Below, in pieces: positions 33,176 through 43,275 of a stretch of 64,000 nt of DNA. Position 1 is the stretch's first letter; each line of letters starts with the position of its first letter. The notes under the pieces were generated by a model that was not told the origin of the DNA, made no database searches, and was given only the letters and a program-made list of their open reading frames with translations. Location: the NCBI GenBank assembly GCA_951394045.1, contig OX595987.1:3472001-3536000 (forward strand), given 5' to 3'. The translations under genes and the position numbers were made by a program. Source of the DNA: Nitzschia sp. DOCU1 (taxonomy: Eukaryota > Bacillariophyta > Bacillariophyceae > Bacillariales > Bacillariaceae).

Positions 33176-34111
33176 TTAATCTGTTCCGGCTTTGGGACGC
33201 AGATTCAAAGGGAAGTACATAGGCGTAGTTTTCTGGTAATGTTTGTATTTTGGATATTTTGAAACGGTGATACATTCTGTGAACCATCCGCTTCCCTGAA
33301 AGAGCAAGCAAAGGAGGATGCATCCAGAAGCAGACCAGTTCCAAATTTGCTCCGATTTCGTCGCCGCGACAGAAAACAGATAATAACTGATCCAAATCCA
33401 TTGCTCAGCCGCGTAGTTTGGCTTACGAACAATGGCAAAAAGGCCTGATTGCTTGAATCCATCCTTGTATTCACCGATCAATTCGAGCCCCTGTCGAATT
33501 CTTCTATATTTTTCCGTTTGAAAGGCATATTGCTGGTCATCTGCAAGTGATTCAATGGCGATCCCACTTAGAAACATCAACGTGGCTATGAAGTCCAGCA
33601 GATTTAACGGGGATTTTCCACATGACGACGAGGCCAGGAAGCTGACAAATGAGGGGGAAACAATCAGCCAGAGTAAAAAATGCTGGTAAATGCATATAAA
33701 CACAAGATTGAAAATGATCCAAATCATCGGGTTCTTTAGGAATGGTATAATGGATCCTTGTCGCAAGTAATTCCAACGATAATCCTCGTCGCCTGTCCAC
33801 GGTGGCCAACGATACCCACCTCGCCGGTAGAAATTCCGTGTCAGACGAGCACCCCATAGTGTAGCCAACGAGGCCTGTAGCAAGGTTCTCTCATCACAGA
33901 CAACAAGCCAAGCGTAGATTGGTGGAATGATACTCCATGCCTTGTCTACCTGCGAGTAGTTGCCGGTTGCACTGCTTACGACAAATGACAGAATAATCAT
34001 ACCGATGCAAAGGATGAGGGACAGTTGGATACCGTTGCCGTCATCTCTATTATGATCGAAAAAAACTGATGTGAAAAGCAGATTGCATGTGCTACTGTCA
34101 AGGGGGGACAT
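33176..34111 (-). CDS. DUF1295 / steroid-5-alpha-reductase-like membrane protein
   Basis: A single exon, 311 residues with about six or seven hydrophobic segments. Family features include SQVDKAWSIIPPIYAW, ATLWGARLTRNFYRRGG, the core WTGDEDYRW and, near the C terminus, the conserved GLFAIVRKPNYAAEQWIW with the downstream YPKYKHYQKTTPMYFP. DUF1295 proteins share the C-terminal fold of 3-oxo-5-alpha-steroid 4-dehydrogenases and isoprenylcysteine methyltransferases and are thought to bind NAD(P)H, but for most no substrate is known. The start at MSPLDSS gives a normal length. Confidence 0.88.
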   Translation of the reverse strand: MSPLDSSTCNLLFTSVFFDHNRDDGNGIQLSLILCIGMIILSFVVSSATGNYSQVDKAWSIIPPIYAWLVVCDERTLLQASLATLWGARLTRNFYRRGGYRWPPWTGDEDYRWNYLRQGSIIPFLKNPMIWIIFNLVFICIYQHFLLWLIVSPSFVSFLASSSCGKSPLNLLDFIATLMFLSGIAIESLADDQQYAFQTEKYRRIRQGLELIGEYKDGFKQSGLFAIVRKPNYAAEQWIWISYYLFSVAATKSEQIWNWSASGCILLCLLFQGSGWFTECITVSKYPKYKHYQKTTPMYFPLNLRPKAGTD

Positions 34112-34470
34112 GGCTTTAGACGCCGACTTCGAATTTGGTGGCCGGTCAATGTTATAGAGAGATTCGAATAGCTAGTTGGAGATGAACATGTCGATCTATG
34201 TGTGTTCCTACTCTCCGGCTACTTTTCGACCCCGATGCGGACGGACGGCGGCAAAAACTCCATCTCTAGAGATAGGGAATAAAAGTATTCGTATCTGAAG
34301 AAAACTATCTTAAGGCTGGCGATGCTCGGAGAATGGCGCACAACGGTGGACTATGATCGCAAAAAATACAAACGAGAAACACGATTCTATCTCACATTTC
34401 ATTCTTTTCTTCTCGATCAACAACAACGCATCCAATTTCGTTACCTACTACGAACAAGTACTATCACACC
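34112..34470. other. Divergent promoter region
   Basis: About 360 bp between the DUF1295 gene (-) and the glutaredoxin-like gene (+); no feature recognised. Confidence 0.45.
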
Positions 34471-35002
34471 ATGGAGAACAATCGCTTTCTTGTACTCATA
34501 TCAAGTACATTTGCTACACCCAAGCAAACTTCCGAGCAAAGCCGGGCGGTTTCGATGCTGCAATCTCTTCGCTTTGCATTCGACGTCGTTGACGGGTCCG
34601 ACATTGCCAACAAAGAAATGTAAGCCGTTCGTGTGGACTTTGTTGTGGCATCATGCTGCCCTTTTCGTCTTACTAATCTGTTCCACCTAAAATACAGTCG
34701 CGATGAGCTCTTTCGTATCAGTGGGGCCAGGGGCCAATACCCTCAATTTTTCCTAGTTGACAATCAAGGAGTCGCAACGTACGGTGAGTTGGTCACTGGA
34801 GTATCCGCGCCATACATCCAATTGGTCGCCGCCTGTCTCTGATTATTCTTTTTCTGACAAATGCAACTTTGGATCAGTCGGTGACTATGAAACGGTAGAA
34901 TCAATCAACGATGCGAGCGCCTTGCCAGCAGATGTGCTCACGCAGTGTCCGACAGTCCAGACTTGGGATAAATTGTTACACGGGGAAGGGCTTTCGCACT
35001 AG
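34471..35002 (+). CDS. Small glutaredoxin-like protein (SH3BGRL-type thioredoxin fold)
   Basis: Assembled from three short exons, 34471-34619, 34698-34783 and 34878-35002, with matching phases, giving 119 residues; each exon alone is too short to stand out. The protein reads as a thioredoxin fold: a first strand FLVLISSTFATPKQ, a helix with SRAVSMLQS, second strand FAFDVVDGSD, NKEIRDELFRISG, then the cis-Pro strand GQYPQFFLVDNQG and VGDYETVESIND. The loop where glutaredoxins have CxxC holds STFATP, so there is no redox-active cysteine pair, as in the SH3BGR-like family. Role unknown; possibly a binding or scaffold protein. Confidence is in the exon structure and fold, not in a function. Confidence 0.78.
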
Positions 35003-35265
35003 ATTCCACAACGAAGGGGTTGATGTCTCCAGATCTTGCTCAATGTTGATTTTCAAACAGCATATAACGAATTTATTCGGTCGATTCATGGCTGGCGGGA
35101 AGGCAAACATTAGGCTCCTCGCTCCGACGACGGCGGCGGATATTCTGACGCAAAACGACGATTATAATACGTAGATGGACTGGAGCAGCAGTGCTATCAT
35201 TCACGCATATTTCATAACTTTGGCTAGAAAACCGAAATAAGAAGGCTAGGGATTCCTTTTTCGTT

Positions 35266-36855
35266 TTACTTTGCTCGTTTCTTGGTCATTTTCCTCATTT
35301 TGCCAGCACCAGCTCGGCCCTTCTTCTTTTTAAATGTTGATGCCCCAAGACCATCATTGAACTCATAATCATACGCCGTTTCTCCCTTGGCATATTTTCC
35401 TTTTCGAATGTCCTTTTCCTTGGTGACACCACCACCATCAATAACGGCATTGAGAATCTTCATTGACTTCTGGCCTTCGGACATGATGACTTTTTTGTCT
35501 GTCGCCGATTCATACTTTCGCTTCTTCATCTTGGCCAGTATCTTCTTTCGTTCCGGTTCGCCTTCTCGCATCTGGTCAAACTTTCCAAGGGACGCCGTTG
35601 ACCGCTGAACTGCTTCTAGAGCCGCTGTAGTTGAGGCCTTTCCGCGAAGTTTGGGTGCTCCGGATTCTCCCTTGAGGTCTACTGGCACTCCCACAGGAAG
35701 AACATTGTCTCGATCTGCGTTGCCTCCCACCTTTCCAGCAGTCCGGCTCTTTTCACGACTCTTGAGCACACGATTCGTTGTTCCCTTGGCCAAACCGCCA
35801 ACCCTTTCTTGATTCTTGAGTTGGTTTTCCAGATTCTTTTCCGTACGTGCCCGCTTGGCATCTCGAACTTTCTCCCAAGGATCCGCGTATGGGTCATCAT
35901 TGGCCCCCACTTCCATAATAGGCCATTCTTTGGATTTACTGTTGGCCTTTTCGTACCCATGTCGGTACATCCACGCGCCTGTCTCTTCGTCCCAGACTTT
36001 TCGGGATCGCTTTTCTTTATTGAGGGGGATGCCTTTGGCTTTGGCAAACTTTTCCCATTTGGTTTCTTGTTTGGGGGGAGGAGGTGGCTGGCAACAAGGA
36101 ATAAGATAAATGTGAGCATACATGATACAATCAGCAGAGAATTTCGGGGACTCCCATGGTTGAACTATGCAGTCGAAACCTACCATTGCCCGAGGGAGCG
36201 GAATCTCGTCATATCCAGGAAGAGTCGCCAACGGACCGGCGTCGCTGGTTTCGGTCGGGAGCTGCCAAACAGCGGCAATCAACTGAGCGCATCCTTCACT
36301 AGCACGTTGCAGTAAGTATTCTTCGTTCACTTGAACAGGCGCATGTCCAGCATCGAGGGGAATAGAAATGCTTTCGTCCTTTCGTTTCGCGAGGTGCAAG
36401 GACTTGGCAAGCTGATGAGAATTCATGGCCGTCAAGTTTCTCAAGTCAAAGTTGCAATGTTCAGGACCACTTTTGTTCTTGTTGGACAATGCGACTGGAG
36501 TCTCGTCCTGGTCTACTGGCTCTTCTTCTTCGTCGTCGTCAGAGCTATCATCGTCCTGCTCGTCGGCAGCTGCCGATCCCTTAAAGAGGGCAGAAACATC
36601 GGCCCCATCCTCCTCCTCTTCTTCATCACTGCTACTATCTTCGTCGCCGTCTTTATCATCCGATTCTTCTTCTTGATCCTGCTCTTCGTCGGAAGAATTT
36701 TCGTCGCCGTTTTGCTGCGGCTCTTCTTCTTCGTCACTGTTTTGGGCAAAGGCATCGGCGGCTTTAGCATAGTTGACTTCCTCCTCTTCCTTTTCCACGA
36801 CCTTAACTGTTTTCGTTACGGCTTTTTTCGAGGTTTGCCGTTTAGACTTGGCCAT
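35266..36855 (-). CDS. RRS1: Ribosome biogenesis regulatory protein RRS1
   Basis: Two exons, 36855-36184 and 36087-35266, give 497 residues. The 96-bp gap between them has a clean donor (GTAGGTTTC) and acceptor (TTGCCAG), is a multiple of three and has no stop, so an unspliced reading gives a 529-residue frame; splicing is preferred because the conserved block KQETKWEKFAKAKGI follows immediately. An acidic N-terminal region with a long Glu/Asp run is followed by the RRS1 core NFDLRNLTAMNSHQL, the KVWDEETGAWMYRHGYEKAN box and a basic C-terminal tail. In yeast, Rrs1 with Rpf2 brings the 5S RNP into the pre-60S particle. It shares a 365-bp divergent promoter with a BMT5-like gene. Confidence 0.92.
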   Translation of the reverse strand: MAKSKRQTSKKAVTKTVKVVEKEEEEVNYAKAADAFAQNSDEEEEPQQNGDENSSDEEQDQEEESDDKDGDEDSSSDEEEEEDGADVSALFKGSAAADEQDDDSSDDDEEEEPVDQDETPVALSNKNKSGPEHCNFDLRNLTAMNSHQLAKSLHLAKRKDESISIPLDAGHAPVQVNEEYLLQRASEGCAQLIAAVWQLPTETSDAGPLATLPGYDEIPLPRAMVGFDCIVQPWESPKFSADCIMYAHIYLIPCCQPPPPPKQETKWEKFAKAKGIPLNKEKRSRKVWDEETGAWMYRHGYEKANSKSKEWPIMEVGANDDPYADPWEKVRDAKRARTEKNLENQLKNQERVGGLAKGTTNRVLKSREKSRTAGKVGGNADRDNVLPVGVPVDLKGESGAPKLRGKASTTAALEAVQRSTASLGKFDQMREGEPERKKILAKMKKRKYESATDKKVIMSEGQKSMKILNAVIDGGGVTKEKDIRKGKYAKGETAYDYEFNDGLGASTFKKKKGRAGAGKMRKMTKKRAK

Positions 36856-37220
36856 GATTGTTTTGCTTCGTTAGGGTTTAACTGATAGATGATGGATTCA
36901 GCAGTAATAGCAACCCTTGCTGTTATTGTTTGGCAAAAGAAAATGAATGTCGTCGAGTCGGCAGAAACGAAAGATGATGATTTTGGGTGGCTGGAGAAAA
37001 CCGCGATTGGAACTCGTGATTAGGTTGTACGTAGGAGCAGTACCAAAGATACTTAAAACTGTTTGGGACGAAGGACAGACGACGAAGTCCAAAACTGCTG
37101 CCGAGAAGAATAGGTCACAAAAACAATTCCCACTATTTTTCTTTGCCGTCGCCTTCTTGGTGTTGTTCGTTGACTAACCGTACCACCTGACCAACCTTTG
37201 TCTCCTCCAAAAGCCAGTTA
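36856..37220. promoter_or_regulatory. Shared divergent promoter of RRS1 and a BMT5-like methyltransferase
   Basis: 365 bp separate the two start codons. Both flanking genes act in large-subunit maturation, so coordinated expression from one bidirectional region is plausible. No specific binding motif was identified. Confidence 0.45.
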
Positions 37221-38498
37221 ATGCCGAAACGAAAGAAAACTTCCCGTCCTGGGGGCACGAGACGAGCATTTGAGGAAAGAGCAGCAGCACCAGTAGCAGC
37301 CGTGGATGGTCCTCATCAGGGATCCAACAAAAACGGCAAAGTCGACCACGACGACGGCCCAGTGCAACAGCACCGCCCACTCGACGATGACAACGGCAAG
37401 GTCTTGCCTCTGTTTCCGCTACGCGACACGGATCGTCTCTATGCATCCTTGGAAACCGTTGACTGTGCCAACAAATGTGTACCTTGTGCCTACAAGATCG
37501 GCTTGTTTGACGTTGCCTTAGACACAGAATTTTGTAGGCAAGTTCCCAACCAACGGCCCGAACAATGTCCAAGACTGAGAGGACCCACTGGAGAAGGATC
37601 ATCCTTTTCCATGGGCTACCAGCCGGGCATGTCAATATTGACCGTGGGGGATGGCGATTTTTCCTTTTCATTGGCACTGGCTCGGATTTTGTTTGCCTCT
37701 AGTAAGAAATCTCGACTGGTGGCAACCAGTTATGAAACCGAAGAAACATTGCGGCGTGTCTATCCCAACTTTGATGAGACCCTAAAAGAATTACATGGGT
37801 TGGGTGCTACGACCTTGTATCAAGTGGATGCGACGCGCCTCGAGGCTACACTTCCTTCGGATCACCAATCCAAATTTCATCGCATTTGTTGGAACTTTCC
37901 TTGTACGGCAATTGCCAAAGGACAAGATGGACAAAACCAAGAGATGGAAGACAACAAGGCATTGGTAAAGCAGTTTGTCGTCAGCGCCTCTCCTCTACTC
38001 GCTGCAAAGGGTGAAATTCACATTTGTCACAAGACCAAACCACCGTTCAATCAATGGAAGTTGGAGCAAGTGGCGCTCGAGGCTTCAAATAACAACAAAT
38101 TGGAGTATGCCGGTAGAATTGTTCTGGATCGAGCCGTGATCCTTCCCTATGTTCCACGCAAAGCGTTGGATCGAAAGAGTTTTCCTTGTCACGATGCTTG
38201 CATTTACATTTTTCAAAGCCAGTCAACCATGTCCAATGACGACAACATCATTTCTACTATTAGGACACTGTGCGTTACCGAGGACACGTTAAACGCCAGT
38301 GGTAATGGTATCCCTAAGGATCCTTCGCTACTTCAAGCCGTAACGCCTGATTTGATTCAATCGATACGGTCCATGCATTTAAACGCACGCGGTATGCCAT
38401 CCCGCCGGTCCCACATCAATGCCAAGATGGCGTGGCATCCGCAGGTGGAAGGGAAAGGAGACAAACGCCACAATAAGCGATTGAAACAAGTTCGATAG
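37221..38498 (+). CDS. BMT5-like 25S rRNA (uridine-N3) methyltransferase
   Basis: A single exon, 425 residues. The defining motif is MSILTVGDGDFSFSLALARI (about 137-156), the S-adenosylmethionine-binding start of the DUF2431/BMT5 family. The downstream parts KSRLVATSYETEETL, LGATTLYQVDATRL, FHRICWNFPC and GEIHICHKTKPPFNQW follow the family order. Yeast Bmt5 makes m3U in 25S rRNA. The first 120 residues are polar and variable and carry a basic cluster at the N terminus (MPKRKKTSRPGGTRR), consistent with nuclear or nucleolar entry. The C terminus is basic too. Its exact target base cannot be read from the sequence. Confidence 0.88.
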   Translation: MPKRKKTSRPGGTRRAFEERAAAPVAAVDGPHQGSNKNGKVDHDDGPVQQHRPLDDDNGKVLPLFPLRDTDRLYASLETVDCANKCVPCAYKIGLFDVALDTEFCRQVPNQRPEQCPRLRGPTGEGSSFSMGYQPGMSILTVGDGDFSFSLALARILFASSKKSRLVATSYETEETLRRVYPNFDETLKELHGLGATTLYQVDATRLEATLPSDHQSKFHRICWNFPCTAIAKGQDGQNQEMEDNKALVKQFVVSASPLLAAKGEIHICHKTKPPFNQWKLEQVALEASNNNKLEYAGRIVLDRAVILPYVPRKALDRKSFPCHDACIYIFQSQSTMSNDDNIISTIRTLCVTEDTLNASGNGIPKDPSLLQAVTPDLIQSIRSMHLNARGMPSRRSHINAKMAWHPQVEGKGDKRHNKRLKQVR

Positions 38499-38717
38499 TA
38501 CACATTACTGATGCCTTGCGCGGGGGATTCCGAGAAGCCTCCTACTTGTTTCTCGTAGGAAGAAGCCAAACTCATATGATATTCCTACCAATGTTCTGTA
38601 GTATCTTCTAATGCTCTAAAGCAAAAGATGTCAGGTTCACATGAACCGCCCATACACAATTCGTCAGCGATAAGCCCGACCGCCACAATCACACTTCCTC
38701 AGCGTCCACTAGACAGT

Positions 38718-39947
38718 CTAAAATAGCTCAGAGAACATGTACTTGATTTTGGGTTGACTTTCAGGAAACGAAAGGTGTGGTCGATCCACCATTTCGTTCT
38801 TGGCGGGAATCCAACCGTCTTTTGGCGGTAGAACCATATTCTGTGACTTTGGCGCAATCCACATGGGGTACGTGCTGAGGCCGGCTTCTAGTATATCATA
38901 ATACTCAAACCCATCGATCTCCTTATCTTCATCTCCCAACAGGCAGATCGTCCAACAGCCACTGGCTTCTGCAGACTGAAACTCGTTCTGTCTTTTCCTT
39001 ATCACCGCACCAAAAAACCTGAAGTCATCATCATCGTCTATGTTTTCTGGAAGGGGAACACATTTCCAAGCCACAAAAACGAGTTCGTTACCACCACGAA
39101 GGATCCTCGATCCGTATATCCCCTCAAACAACCACGCATCGTCATCGAACACGCCGTTAAGATGGACACCTTTTATTTCTTCCTTCAGCAAAGTCGATGC
39201 ATTCCATAGCTCCCATTGCTTCACAAATATCCTGGGAAACATTGGATTATTGACAAATTCTTCCGTCCAATCAGAAAAGAGACTATCCTGATGAATGGAG
39301 TGAATCGAGCGCTCGGCCCTCTGCAACAGGGGAACAAGCTGCTCTACCTGATCACTCGACAACAGTGATCGACCGCAACCTGCCAATGGATTCTTCACGA
39401 ATGGTCTGATTAATTTCAATGCCGACTCAACTGTCGAAGAGCTCAGACCGCCTGCATCCATGGCTTCGATTAGTAGAATCAACAAGTCAAAGTCCTCCTG
39501 GCAAACGGCTTCGGGCCGCTTCATTTTCTCGTTTAATGAGTCTGTTATCGACTCTTCGCATGCTGCTAACCCTTGACGAAATTCATATTTGTCGTAAAGG
39601 GGAAGCAGCTCGACAGCATCGTCGAGTGTCATTTTCTGGGGTTTCTGGCGGGTCTTCACGTTCTTCACGTCCAAGAACTTCATCATTCTGTCCCAGTCTT
39701 CGGGTGCCAAGTCAGGCAGTTTGATCACGCCAGAGATCGATTCTCTCATGCGACTTGCAAGCATTATATCAATAAAGTGACTCTGAGAGGTAATGGTGGG
39801 AGAATAATACCAGTATTCGCGTTGGTCCGCGCCTTCTCCCACGACGATCTTGAGGTCCATACCCGAAGCTCGCAACTTCTTTCTCGAACGCCCTTTATCC
39901 GAATTACGGTTGGAACGTGTCTTCGCCATGGAACGTGTCTTCACCAT
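38718..39947 (-). CDS. BTB/POZ-domain protein, paralogue 1
   Basis: A single exon, 409 residues starting at MVKTRSMAK; the open frame continues further upstream but without an ATG context, and the upstream part resembles the 5' leader of the second copy. The BTB domain is at about residues 30-135: DLKIVVGEGADQREYWYYSP, SQSHFIDIMLASRMRESISG, VIKLPDLAPEDWDRMMKFLD. The rest is a BACK-like helical part and a C-terminal beta-rich domain of unknown type (WLFEGIYGSRIL, SGCWTICLL, PPKDGWIPAKNE). BTB proteins with such tails often serve as Cullin-3 adaptors; no other evidence for that. The 54095-55258 gene is a close paralogue, and the two lie in opposite orientations 14 kb apart. Confidence 0.85.
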   Translation of the reverse strand: MVKTRSMAKTRSNRNSDKGRSRKKLRASGMDLKIVVGEGADQREYWYYSPTITSQSHFIDIMLASRMRESISGVIKLPDLAPEDWDRMMKFLDVKNVKTRQKPQKMTLDDAVELLPLYDKYEFRQGLAACEESITDSLNEKMKRPEAVCQEDFDLLILLIEAMDAGGLSSSTVESALKLIRPFVKNPLAGCGRSLLSSDQVEQLVPLLQRAERSIHSIHQDSLFSDWTEEFVNNPMFPRIFVKQWELWNASTLLKEEIKGVHLNGVFDDDAWLFEGIYGSRILRGGNELVFVAWKCVPLPENIDDDDDFRFFGAVIRKRQNEFQSAEASGCWTICLLGDEDKEIDGFEYYDILEAGLSTYPMWIAPKSQNMVLPPKDGWIPAKNEMVDRPHLSFPESQPKIKYMFSELF

Positions 39948-40404
39948 GGTGGATGACAGTAAGTTTCGTTCAGCCTGCAATAGATAGGGACCTCCTTTTA
40001 GGTTTTGAACATGCAGATCCAATGATCATCGAAGACATCGGGATTGCTGGCAGGATCTTGGCGGGAAGCTGTCTCTCGAGCAGAGACGGCCTTCATCCAC
40101 GGCGCGGTCTTTTGTCATTGGCGGCATATCTTTTGGTGATCTTCCCGAGCGCGGGATTCGTTCGAATTTCTTAACAATGTGACGGTACGGTATGGGTATC
40201 ATAGATGAATAATCCCCCTTCAGATCGACTACGACGACACATCATCTGTTGTCTGTTCCGATCACTGTGGTCGATCGAGTCGATCAGAATTATGGACCGG
40301 TACGACTTCTGGAATTCGGATTATCTTTTTTAAATGCAAGACCGATAGGGTAGACAAAGATGTAAACATGGCATGACTCTACATTATAATAAAGCAATCC
40401 TGTA
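39948..40404. other. Intergenic between BTB paralogue 1 and the PH-NPF gene; contains copy A of a shared element
   Basis: About 460 bp. Bases 40204-40260 (minus strand) match sequences near the second BTB gene (53889-53935 and 55446-55506). Nothing else recognised. Confidence 0.5.
40204..40260 (-). repeat. BTB-associated element, copy A
   Basis: On the minus strand it reads GGAACAGACAACAGATGATG, then TGTCGTCGTAGTCGATCTG and a G-rich stretch. It lies about 260 bp upstream of BTB paralogue 1, and copies B and C on the plus strand flank paralogue 2. Confidence 0.55.
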
Positions 40405-42569
40405 CTAGTACTGCGCTCCTTGAACTGGGTACGGCGAAGCGTAGGATTGCGGTTGTTGGTATCCGTACTGCTGCTGAGGCGGTTGTTGATACTGTTGATA
40501 TTGCTGCGAAGGTTCTTGCTGGTAGGCCTGCTGTTGTTGGTATTGTTGTTGTTGCGGGTATTGCTGCTGTGGATATCCGGCAGCAGGTGCAGCTGCTTGT
40601 GGGTATCCCGCCGCCATTGCTGGTGTAGGCGCCGGCTGCTGTTGGGCATAGTTGGAATAGGGTGCTGCAGCCTGGGGTGGAGGTGCCCCATAGTTATAGT
40701 TCGGAGCTCCCGGGTATCCCTGGTTTGGATCATAAGCAGGCACAAGCGATTGGCCCATGTTGGCAGGCAAGGAGGCCGTATCATCAAAGTTGTTATGATC
40801 GTCGAGCAAATCCGCCGCGGAAACCACAGATCGAGAGGCAACAGCCGGTCGTTGTGTTTGAGGATTTGGCTGCGTATAAGCCGACACGGCTGCAAAGAAC
40901 AAACGGAATCACCAAATGTTAGATGAAAAAGCCAAGCAAACAATATTCACACTCCAGACAGCAATCGGCCAATCTTACATCCAGAGTTATATCGTTGATT
41001 CCCCTTTTCATTGTCATGACCATTTTCGTACTGTTCGATTCGAGGTGTTCTCGGAGGCGTCGATGGCTCCGGTGCCTGCCGAACCGCTCCAGTCGCTCGA
41101 ATACCATTATCCAGGGGAGTATTGCGCATACATTCCACAATAGCTTCACGTAGTGCATCCACTTCCTTGGGGTCATAGGAGCCAAAGGCTGCCGCAATTG
41201 TAGGACCGTAGTCCATCCACCGCTCCAATTTGAATTGACGAACCATCTTGTTACCATAGGGTTTGACACGGCATTGGGTAACTTGGTAGCCGCGAACGTT
41301 GGGTTTGTACAAATCGTGGACAAAGTTGACCGCCAATTTGATCAAAAAGTTGCGTTGTGCTTGATTGTGATACGGGTTATTAAGCCAGTCATCAAAATCA
41401 CCCTGATTCCGAAACCACAACATGGTGTGGGAACCATACTGAACCCAGTAGCATTGTTTCCACTTTTTCATAACAATTGTTCGAAAACTAATACGACCCA
41501 AGACAAATCCTGACTTTTTCACAAGTTCGGCCTTGGGAAGAGGTGAGGCCCCTGGAGGTGCTTGTCTCGCTATTTCACTTGCATATGGATTTCGCACGGG
41601 CGAAGATGCCGGAACAATGGCCCGGGAATCAGACTCTCGTTCTTCCTGCGGCTTAAAAGGACGACCATAGTCGCCACCCGAAGCATACTGTTGCAACTGA
41701 CGCTCTTGCGATGAAATAATTGCAACCTCATTTGTAGGAGGTTTGTCATTTGCAGGAGGTGGGGCAGGGGCATGTACCGGCTCAGGAGACGAAGGCAAAA
41801 AATCCCCAAAAGGATTATCTGGCTGAATGGGAGCAGGAGCAGGAGCCGGCATCGGTGGTGCTACTGGAGGCGGGGCTGGTGCAGGTACTGGGGCGGGAGG
41901 GGGTGCAAAAGGATCATACATAGCAGCTGCTGGTGGCTGTGCAGGCGTTGGCGCCCCATATCCCCCGTATCCCTGAGTCTGCGGTACGCCCCAGGGTGAA
42001 GCTTGCTGGGCGGCAGGAACCAGAGATTGAACACCACCAGCAGCACCAGGAGTACTCGTTAGAGGAGCGACCATCGCAGCATAGGGGTTTGACTGCTGCT
42101 GGGACACAACCATCTGATGGGAAGGACCAGGCGACGCTGAGAAAGGATCATATCCACCATTGAGCGTAGGTGCAGGAGAAGGCTGCTGATAAGCCTGCAC
42201 CTGAGGTTGCTGCTGGCCGTACGGGTTAGGTGTCTGTGGCGGCTGCTGATATTGCTGCTGTTGTGGGGGCTGAGATGGTTGTGCCTGCGACGCCCACGGA
42301 TCCAATGGAGCTGGAGCTGGGGCCGGAGGCTGCTGCTGCTGCTGCATCCCAGGATATTGCTGCATCCCATACTGGGGTTGCTGTTGTTGCTGTTGGGGCA
42401 TTCCATACGCTTGCTGCGAGGGATATTGCTGTCCCTGCTGCGGCTGCTGTCCCATGGCACCTTGTACCCCATAGGCGGAGGCATAAGCATTTGGAGCGCC
42501 ATAGCCTTGGGTCGGAGCGGGGGCAGGCGCAGCGCCTCCAAAAGGGTCAAACGGATTTCCTGATGCCAT
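40405..42569 (-). CDS. Gln/Pro-rich protein with a PH-like domain and NPF/DPF motifs
   Basis: Two exons, 42569-40979 and 40889-40405, give 691 residues. The first 330 residues are Gln/Pro/Ala-rich and carry NPFDPFGG, YDPFSASPG, YDPFAPPP and NPFGDFLP, motifs that EH domains (NPF) and the AP-2 appendage (DPF/DPW) bind. The middle (about 350-490) is a PH-like domain: VKKSGFVLGRISFRT, KWKQCYWVQYGSHTMLWFRN, VKPYGNKMVRQFKLERW. The C-terminal 200 residues are again a Tyr/Gln/Pro-rich tail, prion-like in composition. The combination suggests an endocytic or clathrin-associated adaptor that binds membranes through the PH domain. The family is not one I can name. The splice junction is supported by phase and by the GTAAGA/TTTGCAG sites. 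Confidence 0.8.
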
Positions 42570-43275
42570 TGTACTGCTTCGCTTATTAACTCTCTTTAAT
42601 TCGACAAGCCTCCTCTGACAACAATCACTACTACTCTAAGCACAGCCGTTGTCGACGTCGAACTGCAATGTGAAAATCGTGTGATGGGCAACACGTTTGC
42701 TGCAATGACCTCGTGCTACGAGAGCGGGAGGTTTCGTTCAGGTTCGGCGCTCTATCTTTCGAGCTTGGCGGGAAGGAAAGCGTGACCCTCCGATGCTTTC
42801 TCGCTCGGCCAATTAGTCGTGTGCCAGAGCCTTGGTGGTCGTGCGTGCGTCCGTGTTGTGACCGTTGAGTGCACTTGGAGTACGTGAGAACACTGCCGGG
42901 AACGCATTTCAAAACATGTGCTTCGAAAACATTAGACATTACTTTCTCTGCGATGCGAAATCTAATGTGGAGTCTTGCCGTCTGTACACATCTGTGACTC
43001 AAACAACCCGTGATTCGAGCAATTATTGTCCACTGGAGCGTTGGAACGAGATTTTCAGTCAGATGCATCTCACTTTTTGGCCGCTGTCCAGCAATGCCAC
43101 CACCGGCTACTTTCTTGCCTGTCGCCGATAATGGCGAACAAAAAGGGGCGAAGCAAGAATAGTCTTGCGGGAGGATGAATGAACCCTGTGTGACCGCCAT
43201 GGATGCGACTGTCATTTCTCTCTACTGGGTGAAACTTCGTGTTCTGCTGGCACTACGTAGTACTACCAGAAGACC
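42570..43275. other. Divergent promoter region
   Basis: About 700 bp between the PH-NPF gene (-) and the carbonic-anhydrase-like gene (+). No recognisable feature. Confidence 0.45.

Noticed and set aside
35816..36315. Plus-strand open frames up to 168 codons over RRS1
   Set aside because: They are antisense shadows of the Lys/Glu-rich RRS1 coding sequence.
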